Shown one piece after another: positions 1 through 5,052 of a DNA stretch of 5,052 bases (position 1 is the first letter of the stretch; every line of letters starts with the position of its first letter). Origin of the DNA: Myxococcales bacterium (GTDB lineage Bacteria; Myxococcota_C; UBA6777); the NCBI GenBank assembly GCA_027005175.1, contig JALTMC010000387.1, forward strand, positions 1 through 5,052, given 5' to 3'. A program made the translations under genes and the position numbers. The notes beneath the pieces were generated by a model. That model made no database searches. It was not told where the DNA came from and saw only the letters and a list, made by a program, of their open reading frames with translations.

Positions 1-1
1 A

Positions 2-448
2 GTAGGGCAGGTTGTTACAGGGACTGAACTTGACCTCGAACGTTGTTGCCGAGTGAATGATATCATCTTAGAATTCATTGATCGGGGGGTGTTGGCTTCC
101 TGTCACGACATCTCCCACAATGTATGGCTTAGCGCGGTTGAGTCGGCCATCTGCAACAGAATCGGATTTTCTCTTGATGTAACTTCGAAGCCGTTGTTTG
201 CCCAAGGGGGACACCGGTTCTTGGTGAGTTTTGCTTCCAAGCACCTGGAAATGATCCGCAGCACTCTCAAAAAACGACAGGTAGAAGGGCGAGAGATAGG
301 CGTGGTTGGAGGCGAGTCCCTTACTGTTACCGACCTTTTTGCGATCCCTCTTACCACAGCGCAAGGTGGCTGGGTTGACACCATCACAACGATCATGGAG
401 AAAACAATGGGCCTCAGCGATCCGGGTCAACAAAAGATCTCGCTTTGA
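2..448 (+). CDS. purL: Phosphoribosylformylglycinamidine synthase, small-type PurL, C-terminal part (5' end outside window)
   Basis: PurL is the synthetase subunit that converts FGAR, ATP and glutamine-derived ammonia to FGAM, the fourth step of IMP synthesis. The frame is open from base 2 to the TGA at 446-448, giving 148 visible residues. The GTG at 53 lies inside the conserved domain and is not the start. Recognisable PurL C-terminal (AIRS-C-like) features are LDLER at residues 10-14, CHDIS at 34-38, LFAQGGHRFLVSF at 65-77 and the REIGVVGGESLTV strand region at 97-109. The protein stops just after this domain with no glutamine amidotransferase part, so this is the small PurL that works with separate PurS and PurQ. 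Oddity: the family motif normally read as (S)DGGL after HDIS is replaced by HNVWL (residues 39-43). Identity as PurL is secure; whether it is fully functional is uncertain. Confidence 0.9.
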   Translation, partial: VGQVVTGTELDLERCCRVNDIILEFIDRGVLASCHDISHNVWLSAVESAICNRIGFSLDVTSKPLFAQGGHRFLVSFASKHLEMIRSTLKKRQVEGREIGVVGGESLTVTDLFAIPLTTAQGGWVDTITTIMEKTMGLSDPGQQKISL

Positions 449-683
449 CAGGGCACTGTTGTCACTTCACCATGTGGATGAATGGGCTGGGAGAATGACC
501 TTCGCCAAAGAGAATCGTGGACATACCCTTTCTAACTTGCGTAGTATCTCATGGGAAAGACTGCCGAATCTATCTTTCTCTGGTTCTCACGATGAAGCCC
601 GAAGTCCATCATCCATTTCCAATCTCTTAACTATTTCAGATAAGTACTTGCTCCCTTCACTTACATCGGAGGAACTGTCGCTT
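449..683. other. Gap of about 235 bp between purL and purN, open in the purN frame
   Basis: No recognisable gene lies here. The purN frame has no stop through the whole stretch and offers an ATG at 495, which would add 63 residues rich in Ser and Leu before the purN start preferred here. I recognise no domain in that translation, and the bases before 495 are not a well-spaced ribosome binding site. The region may be an untranslated spacer, an N-terminal extension of PurN, or decayed sequence. No riboswitch fold or strong promoter was seen. Confidence 0.5.
668..673 (+). promoter_or_regulatory. Ribosome binding site of purN
   Basis: GGAGGA lies 10 bases upstream of the GTG at 684. It is the best Shine-Dalgarno match near the purN coding region, and it decides the start in favour of GTG 684 over ATG 495 and ATG 708. 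Confidence 0.65.
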
Positions 684-1277
684 GTGGCAGGTCGGAGGTT
701 GTTGGTCATGGGTTCAGGGAATGGTTCTAATTTTGAGGTGTTGGTACATACGTTACGTCCTTATGGGGTTCTTTTTTCGGGAATGTTTTGCGATCGTCCG
801 GGGGCGCGTATCATCGAGCGGGCCAGAAGAGTAGGTGTGCCTGTGGTGCAACCTTCTTTGGAGGCGGCTGGGTCGCGGCGCAAGCTCAATGATGCAGTGG
901 AGATATTTCTCTCTCAGACTTTTGATCTGCTGGTGCTTGCCGGATATATGCGAATTCTTCCCCCTCGAATTGTTATTCCCTATGCAGGCCGCGTCGTGAA
1001 TCTTCATCCATCGTTTTTGCCTGCGTTTCCCGGAATTAATGTGATTCAAAAGGCATACGATGCAGGGGTCTCGGAGACAGGTGTCACGGTTCATCTTGTC
1101 GATGAGGGGGTTGACACAGGACCCATTCTAGCTCAGATCCGAGTTCCTATGTTTCCAGGTGAGTCGGTTGAGCAGCTCGAAGAACGAATTCACCTGGTTG
1201 AGCATCAACTGTATCCTTGGGTGATCTTGCACTTACTGGCTTCACGTTTGGTATCCTCCCCGGCCAGTTCCGCTTGA
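684..1277 (+). CDS. purN: Phosphoribosylglycinamide formyltransferase (GAR transformylase)
   Basis: PurN transfers a formyl group from 10-formyltetrahydrofolate to GAR, giving FGAR (step 3 of IMP synthesis, cytosolic). From GTG 684 the protein has 197 residues, in the usual PurN range of about 190-215. Visible motifs are the N-terminal SGNGSN loop (11-16), RPGARIIERA for GAR binding (38-47), LAGYMRIL of the folate site (85-92), VNLHPSFLPAFPG with Asn106 and His108 (105-117), and VDEGVDTGPI with Asp144 (139-148). These three catalytic residues fall at the same numbers as in E. coli PurN (N106, H108, D144), which supports this start. The GGAGGA at 668-673 supports it too. An upstream in-frame ATG at 495 would add 63 unrecognised residues and is less likely. 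A 125-base gap separates the stop from the preferred purF start. The gene looks intact. Confidence 0.93.
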   Translation: MAGRRLLVMGSGNGSNFEVLVHTLRPYGVLFSGMFCDRPGARIIERARRVGVPVVQPSLEAAGSRRKLNDAVEIFLSQTFDLLVLAGYMRILPPRIVIPYAGRVVNLHPSFLPAFPGINVIQKAYDAGVSETGVTVHLVDEGVDTGPILAQIRVPMFPGESVEQLEERIHLVEHQLYPWVILHLLASRLVSSPASSA

Positions 1278-1402
1278 TTCAGCCCACGGCTTCAACCCTA
1301 CGGGGCTGCCTGCGCAGTCAGGCTTCGCGGTCGCTGTCGATCTTGCCGGACCCGCGAGCGGGAAGGGGCTTTACGCAACACCACGATAAGATGGAAGACT
1401 GG
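1278..1402. other. GC-rich purN-purF gap with a row of small inverted repeats
   Basis: Positions 1281-1380 are 67% G+C by direct count, while 1181-1280 and 1401-1500 are each 50%. The stretch holds several perfect short stems: AGCC/GGCT at 1281-1284 and 1288-1291, CCC/GGG at 1296-1298 and 1302-1304, GCCTG/CAGGC at 1308-1312 and 1319-1323, and CCCG/CGGG at 1351-1354 and 1359-1362. The 8-base palindrome CTGCGCAG lies at 1310-1317. There is no T-run as in a classical intrinsic terminator. It could be a small palindromic repeat element, an RNA processing or attenuation structure before purF, or foreign sequence. The purF frame is open through it, but the translation does not resemble PurF. Confidence 0.5.
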
Positions 1403-2902
1403 ATGAGCATATTTTCCGTTGCTGGCTCTCTTGCACAAGAGCAAGAGTTTAATTTGCGAGAGCTTTTACCTGAGGAGTGTGGTTTGGCCGCAGCCATCCA
1501 CATCCCACAAGCTTCACGCTATGTACATGATTGTCTTATGTTGCAGGAACATCGGGGGGAAGATAGTGTTGGTATCATCAGTCTGAATGGTGACGTCTTT
1601 CACACGCGGAGACGTGTGGGGCGAGTTCGTGAACAGTTTTTTGATTTTGACTTCAACACAGGTTTGCCTGGGAGTATCGCGGTAGGTCATAACCGCTATG
1701 CAACCCAGGGAGCAGCAGACTCTCTTACCAATATTCAGCCTCTCTTTTTTCAAGACACACGATTTGGACCGATCGCGATTGCACACAATGGCACCTTGGA
1801 TTTCCATAACAAGATCCGTGAACGACTGACACAAGAAGGTGTGATCTTTCAGTCTGCGATGGACTCCGAGGTGCTCGGTCATCTGATCGCACGCAGTCCC
1901 TATGATTCCTTGGAAGAAGCACTGATCCATGTGACCGAACTGATCCCTGCTGCTTACTCTCTGTTGGTCTTTAGTCGTGACAAGGTGCTCGCCTTGCGTG
2001 ACCGGTATGGTGTCAGGCCTTTGAGTCTTGCAAGGATCGAGGGAGGCTTTCTGGTTTGCTCCGAAAATTATACCTTTGACCAATACCCCAACAGTGAGAA
2101 CCTCGGTGATGTGAAGCCCGGTGAGATGCTTGTCTTTTCGACCCAAGAGCCCACATACAAACGAATTCAGTACGCCCAACCGGATGAGCATTTTTGTATC
2201 TTTGAGGGTATTTATTTCTCCGACCCTCGATCGCGTTATAACGAGTATTGGCATGAGGATTTTCGCTTTGCTTTGGGACAACAGATCTTTCGGGAGCATC
2301 CGGATCTTACAGGTGATTGTGTGATCCCTGTTCTGGACTCAGGAAGACAGGCCGCTCTCGGGTTGGCTGAAGAGTCGGGAATCCCTTATCGAGAGCATTT
2401 TAAACGCTTGCACAATCCTCCACGGGCGAGCCTTCGCTCCTTTACGGCAGCCACTGAAAAGGAGCGCATTCGCACCGCTTTTCAAAAGTTACATTTGCGC
2501 CGTGAACTGGTGCGGGATAAACATGTCATTGTTGTGGATGACTCGATTGTTCGGTCTACCACCATTCGATTAATCAACCAACGACTTCGTGAAGCAGGCG
2601 CAAAGACGATCGTAAACTGCATCAGTGCCCCTCCCATTGTTGATGTTTGTCCTTACGGTATGGATTTTCAAGACCGTAATCAATTGATTGCGAGCGACCG
2701 AACTGTCGAAGAGATCCGTGAACGAGTGGGTGCGGACCGATTGATCTATTTAAGCCTTAATGGCCTGGAACAGATCGTTGAAAGATCATACCGATGTGGG
2801 ATCTGTAGTGGCTGTTTTGGGGGGAGATATCCCTCTCTTTCTCAGAGAGAACGAAAGTCGTGTGAGCCAGATGGGCCGAGTATGGGGCAGACGGATGGCT
2901 AA
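1403..2902 (+). CDS. purF: Amidophosphoribosyltransferase (glutamine PRPP amidotransferase), propeptide and Fe-S class
   Basis: PurF catalyses the committed first step of purine synthesis: PRPP plus glutamine gives 5-phosphoribosylamine. From ATG 1403 it has 499 residues, normal for the family. Domains: a propeptide of about 25 residues ending PEE, then Cys26 as the expected N-terminal nucleophile after cleavage; an Ntn glutaminase domain (26-250) with LQEHRGEDSVGI, GHNRYAT and AHNGTL; and a phosphoribosyltransferase domain with the PRPP-binding motif VIVVDDSIVRSTT (375-387). Cys265, Cys416, Cys468 and Cys471 match the four [4Fe-4S] ligands of the B. subtilis class; Cys465 is extra. Oddities: the usual YVGRTF segment reads ASLRSF (342-347), and the usual PDSG reads LDSG (311-314). 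Start choice: GGAAG at 1393-1397 favours ATG 1403; ATG 1391 is close behind. TTG 1217 would run through the GC-rich gap and is rejected. The 3' end overlaps purD by 8 bases. Confidence 0.94.
   Translation: MSIFSVAGSLAQEQEFNLRELLPEECGLAAAIHIPQASRYVHDCLMLQEHRGEDSVGIISLNGDVFHTRRRVGRVREQFFDFDFNTGLPGSIAVGHNRYATQGAADSLTNIQPLFFQDTRFGPIAIAHNGTLDFHNKIRERLTQEGVIFQSAMDSEVLGHLIARSPYDSLEEALIHVTELIPAAYSLLVFSRDKVLALRDRYGVRPLSLARIEGGFLVCSENYTFDQYPNSENLGDVKPGEMLVFSTQEPTYKRIQYAQPDEHFCIFEGIYFSDPRSRYNEYWHEDFRFALGQQIFREHPDLTGDCVIPVLDSGRQAALGLAEESGIPYREHFKRLHNPPRASLRSFTAATEKERIRTAFQKLHLRRELVRDKHVIVVDDSIVRSTTIRLINQRLREAGAKTIVNCISAPPIVDVCPYGMDFQDRNQLIASDRTVEEIRERVGADRLIYLSLNGLEQIVERSYRCGICSGCFGGRYPSLSQRERKSCEPDGPSMGQTDG
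2833..2849 (+). other. Short perfect hairpin in the 3' end of purF, upstream of purD
   Basis: CTCTCT (2833-2838) and AGAGAG (2844-2849) can form a 6-bp stem with a 5-base loop, 45 bases before the purD ATG. A weaker GGGA/TCCC stem (2822-2825 and 2830-2833) lies immediately upstream and shares one base with it. There is no T-run, so it is not an intrinsic terminator. It lies within coding sequence and may be chance; an effect on purD translation is possible but unproven. Confidence 0.25.
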
Positions 2903-4178
2903 AGTCTTGATCCTTGGCTCCGGTGGTCGGGAACATGCTTTGGGCTGGAAAATGGCCCAAAGTGAACAAGTGACAGAGGTCTTGTTTGCGCCGGGCAATG
3001 GTGGAACTGCCGTAGGAAAGGGGCGAAACATCCCCCTCGATGGACAGGTCAAGCATTGGGAAGCTTTGGCGAAGCTGATTCAGCAAGAGCAGATAGCGTT
3101 GACCGTGGTTGGACCCGAGGCACCCCTGGCTGCAGGCCTGGTTGATTTTCTTCAGAGCCGAGGTCTGACTCGGGTCTTTGGACCCTCGCAAGCTGCAGCA
3201 CAACTGGAGGCAGATAAGTTCTTCTCTTATAAGATGATGGAGAAACTTAATATCCCCCAGGCTTGTGGAGTCTGTTGTACCTCTATGGCTGCTGCCAAAG
3301 AGGCGATCCAGACTTTGGCCTCTGGTCGGGGCATCGTGTTGAAGGTTCGAGGCTTGGCGGGTGGAAAAGGTGTCGTTGTTTGTCATACCAGAGCAGAGGC
3401 GATGGAGCGATTGCCCCTTTTGGTTGATACGTTTGGGTCAGAGATCCTAGTTGCCGAACGACTCTCGGGGCCTGAGTTCTCTGTGTTTGGTATCTCCGAT
3501 GGGAGCCGTGTACGCCTTATCGAGATAGGCCTCCAAGATCACAAACCTCTTTACGATGGTGATGTTGGACCCAATACCGGTGGTATGGGAGCTTACGGAC
3601 CTGCGCCCCTTGTCTCTTCCACTATGATTCGTCACATCGCAGACTCTGTGATGACTCCGATTGTCCGAGAATTTAAAGCGCAAGGAACACCCTATACTGG
3701 GTTTTTGTACGCTGGATTGATCTTGACTGAACAAGGTCCCAAGGTCTTGGAATTTAATGTTCGTTTCGGTGACCCAGAATGCCAACCTACCATGTGCCTA
3801 CTCAAGGATGACCTATATGAAGTCCTAACTCGATCCTTCGATGTTAACTCTGCGTTCGCAAAGTTATCCTTTCTGCCGGGGGCAGCTTGCTGTGTTATTC
3901 TTTCCTCACAAGGTTATCCTGGACCTATCAAAAAAGGGCTGCCTGTCTCCGGCTTGGACGACGCTGCGAAACTACCCGGCGTACAGATCTTTCATTCCGG
4001 TACCAAGCGAGTTGGCGATAGGATCGAAACTGCCGGTGGGCGTGTTCTTAGTGTGACTGCGTACGCTCCCTCTGGACTTGTTGAAGCTACAAAGCGAGCG
4101 TACGAAGCTGTTGCATCCATCTCTATAGAGGGTGGCTTTCATTTCCGTACCGACATCGCTGCCAAAGCTGTCTCGTAG
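2895..4178 (+). CDS. purD: Phosphoribosylamine--glycine ligase (GAR synthetase)
   Basis: PurD joins glycine to phosphoribosylamine using ATP, giving GAR, the second step of IMP synthesis. From ATG 2895 the protein has 427 residues, the usual family length. It begins with the classic N-terminal GSGGREHAL (8-16), followed by GPEAPL (73-78), GPSQAAAQLE (97-106), the ATP-grasp glycine-rich segment KVRGLAGGKGV (150-160), QDHK (214-217), DGDVGPNTGGMGAY (221-234), the metal-binding LEFNVRFGDPE (285-295), and a C-terminal domain with GGRVLSVTAYA (381-391) and FHFRTDI (415-421). The start overlaps the purF stop by 8 bases (ATGGCTAA), which suggests translational coupling; this fits the instability of phosphoribosylamine passed from PurF to PurD. 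The Shine-Dalgarno match is weak (GGGG at 2884-2887). An in-frame ATG at 2871 would add 8 residues before the conserved N-terminus and is less likely. The gene appears intact and is probably the last of this operon. Confidence 0.96.
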   Translation: MAKVLILGSGGREHALGWKMAQSEQVTEVLFAPGNGGTAVGKGRNIPLDGQVKHWEALAKLIQQEQIALTVVGPEAPLAAGLVDFLQSRGLTRVFGPSQAAAQLEADKFFSYKMMEKLNIPQACGVCCTSMAAAKEAIQTLASGRGIVLKVRGLAGGKGVVVCHTRAEAMERLPLLVDTFGSEILVAERLSGPEFSVFGISDGSRVRLIEIGLQDHKPLYDGDVGPNTGGMGAYGPAPLVSSTMIRHIADSVMTPIVREFKAQGTPYTGFLYAGLILTEQGPKVLEFNVRFGDPECQPTMCLLKDDLYEVLTRSFDVNSAFAKLSFLPGAACCVILSSQGYPGPIKKGLPVSGLDDAAKLPGVQIFHSGTKRVGDRIETAGGRVLSVTAYAPSGLVEATKRAYEAVASISIEGGFHFRTDIAAKAVS

Positions 4179-4323
4179 TGTTGTTGCATCCCAATGGCTT
4201 CCATCGTCCAAGTAGTTCCTCTTGCTGAATGGAAAAGATCCACGAATTTCACCAATGAGACACGAATGGGGAAGTCACGGATAAATACAGGTGGGGGATC
4301 AGGGTGTTGCTGTGACGGGGGGA
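4179..4323. other. Convergent gap between purD and the GH5 gene
   Basis: The two flanking genes end toward each other across 145 bases. No coding sequence or strong stem followed by a T-run is seen on either strand; the best stem is a weak ATGG/CCAT (4194-4197 and 4201-4204) with a 3-base loop. The right part carries most of the 25-bp-period tandem duplication described separately. Confidence 0.5.
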
Positions 4324-4343
4324 TCAGGGTGTTGTTGTGATGG
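4293..4343. repeat. Two-copy tandem repeat, 25-bp period, over the GH5 stop codon
   Basis: Bases 4293-4318 and 4318-4343 match at 24 of 26 positions. They share an identical 17-base core beginning GGGGGATCAGGG and differ only by C/T at 4310 versus 4335 and at 4316 versus 4341. On the minus strand the copy at 4318-4343 encodes the end of the hydrolase (ITTTP, then TGA). The copy at 4293-4318 would read VTATP and TGA in another frame. It looks like a local duplication of the gene's 3' end. Confidence 0.85.
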
Positions 4344-5052
4344 TATGCTCTGTTGTTTCAGGGTCTGCTTTTATGGTGAGGATATGTCGTTCGTTGTTCC
4401 AGGAATGAGACCACTTGCCTGTGGGGTCGGATGAGGTGACTTTGGGGTTGTCTCCAAAGATGTGAGCAGGGAGGAAGATCTCCGTTTTGCGGTTGCGTGC
4501 ACCATCTTCTTTGTATTTGAGTGTAAATTTCTTTTGTTTGAGGTCGAGTTTGATGGAGATAATCGCTCCGGCAACAGCCCGTGGAAACGGTCGATGGATG
4601 GCGTTGAATTTGTCGGTGATGACCTTGCCGTCTTTGTCGAGAGGTGCAAAACCTCCATTTTCATAGCTCCAGTAGGCACTACCCGCGCTCCACTGGTCCA
4701 AAATCTTTTCCACATCATTCATATAGGGAACAAAGTCTTTGGCATATCCAGGACTTCCATATTCACCAAACCACAGGGGCATCTTGAGTGCCTTCGCCTC
4801 TTCCCACAATCGTTTCAGAGGCTTGGTGAGCTCTTCCACTTTCCCTGAGTACGTACCGTAGTCATGTATCGATGGCAGGTAGAAGTGAGCTGCGTAGACA
4901 AGCTTTTTGTCTGCAAAGGGCTTGAATCGACCATAGAACTCTCCCAATGCGATAAATGCGATAGGTTCGATGAATATGAGGTGCTTTTGGGTAATCTGTC
5001 GAATCGCTTTAATATTCTCCTCGTAAAAAGGCTGTAGCACTTTCGAGTGAAA
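4324..5052 (-). CDS. Glycoside hydrolase family 5, endoglycoceramidase-like, C-terminal part (5' end outside window)
   Basis: The frame is open from the right edge to a TGA at 4324-4326, giving 242 residues, roughly half of a typical family member. The GTG at 5038-5040 lies inside the conserved domain (VLQPFYEENIKAIRQ), so the true start is beyond the window. Visible features of the (beta/alpha)8 barrel are FIEP, VYAAHFYLP with a conserved His, WFGEYGSP whose Glu (codon 4762-4764) is the expected catalytic nucleophile, and SAYWSYENGG. The acid/base Asn-Glu pair would lie in the missing part. After HRPFPRAVAG comes a C-terminal beta-sandwich-like domain, as in endoglycoceramidases, which release the glycan from glycosphingolipids. 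A relative acting on another beta-glucoside or steryl glucoside is possible, so substrate is inferred only. Such enzymes are usually exported, but the N-terminus is not visible. It is convergent with purD and functionally unrelated to it. Confidence 0.82.
   Translation of the reverse strand, partial: FHSKVLQPFYEENIKAIRQITQKHLIFIEPIAFIALGEFYGRFKPFADKKLVYAAHFYLPSIHDYGTYSGKVEELTKPLKRLWEEAKALKMPLWFGEYGSPGYAKDFVPYMNDVEKILDQWSAGSAYWSYENGGFAPLDKDGKVITDKFNAIHRPFPRAVAGAIISIKLDLKQKKFTLKYKEDGARNRKTEIFLPAHIFGDNPKVTSSDPTGKWSHSWNNERHILTIKADPETTEHTITTTP

Noticed and set aside
445-473. A possible sigma-70 promoter with a TTGACA -35 box at 445-450.
   Set aside because: At the correct 17-base spacing the -10 hexamer is CACCAT, only 3 of 6 matches, and the -35 box overlaps the purL stop. 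Too weak to call.
306-683. A PurN start at TTG 306 or ATG 495.
   Set aside because: TTG 306 would overlap purL heavily. The 495 start adds unrecognised residues and lacks a well-spaced ribosome binding site, while GTG 684 has GGAGGA and puts the catalytic residues at the expected numbers.
1351-1380. The CCCG/CGGG stem as an intrinsic terminator between purN and purF.
   Set aside because: The stem is only 4 bp and is followed by AAGGGGCTTT rather than a U-rich tract, so a terminator call is not supported.
1217-1402. An N-terminal extension of PurF starting at 1217.
   Set aside because: It would overlap the end of purN and pass through the GC-rich block. PurF needs only a short propeptide before its nucleophilic Cys, which the start at 1403 already provides.
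1514-2299. Long open frame of 261 codons on the minus strand opposite purF.
   Set aside because: It lies wholly antisense to the well-supported purF, and its translation shows no recognisable domain. It is best explained as a codon-bias shadow.
4462-4848. Plus-strand open frame of 128 codons opposite the GH5 gene.
   Set aside because: It is antisense to a gene with clear family motifs and has no recognisable domain of its own.
1-5052. A previously undescribed biological system in the window.
   Set aside because: Every substantial reading frame is explained by purine biosynthesis enzymes or a GH5 hydrolase. No defence, mobile or cluster-like unknown genes are present.

Overview
The window is an ordinary, tightly packed stretch of bacterial chromosome. 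Most of it (about positions 2-4178, + strand) is a de novo purine biosynthesis cluster in the order purL (3' end only), purN, purF, purD. The right end (4324-5052, - strand) holds the 3' half of a glycoside hydrolase family 5 gene of the endoglycoceramidase-like type, tail to tail with purD. I found no RNA genes, CRISPR array, insertion sequence or phage gene, and no convincing novel system.

Layout: 2-448 is the C-terminal part of the small, glutaminase-free type of PurL. 449-683 has no recognisable gene, although it stays open in the purN frame. 684-1277 is purN, with a GTG start behind a good ribosome binding site. 1278-1402 is a GC-rich gap (67% G+C over 1281-1380, against 50% in the 100-base samples counted on each side) full of small inverted repeats. 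1403-2902 is purF of the propeptide plus [4Fe-4S] (Bacillus-like) class. 2895-4178 is purD, overlapping purF by 8 bases. 4179-4323 is a short convergent gap that contains most of a 25-bp-period tandem duplication reaching over the stop codon of the hydrolase gene.

How the genes work together: PurF makes phosphoribosylamine from PRPP and glutamine, PurD ligates glycine to give GAR, PurN formylates GAR to FGAR, and PurL (with separate PurS and PurQ expected elsewhere) converts FGAR to FGAM. The four genes therefore cover four consecutive reactions, steps 1 to 4, of the pathway to IMP. purM, which often sits beside purF or purN, is not in the window.

Organism: a bacterium with moderate G+C (around 50%). 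The small-type PurL and the Fe-S type PurF argue against a typical gamma- or betaproteobacterium and fit Deltaproteobacteria/Myxococcota, Firmicutes, Cyanobacteria and several other phyla. Several normally invariant motifs in PurL and PurF are altered, which would fit a fast-evolving, possibly host-associated lineage. A reduced-genome myxobacterial relative is one possibility, but this is a guess and cannot be settled from the window.
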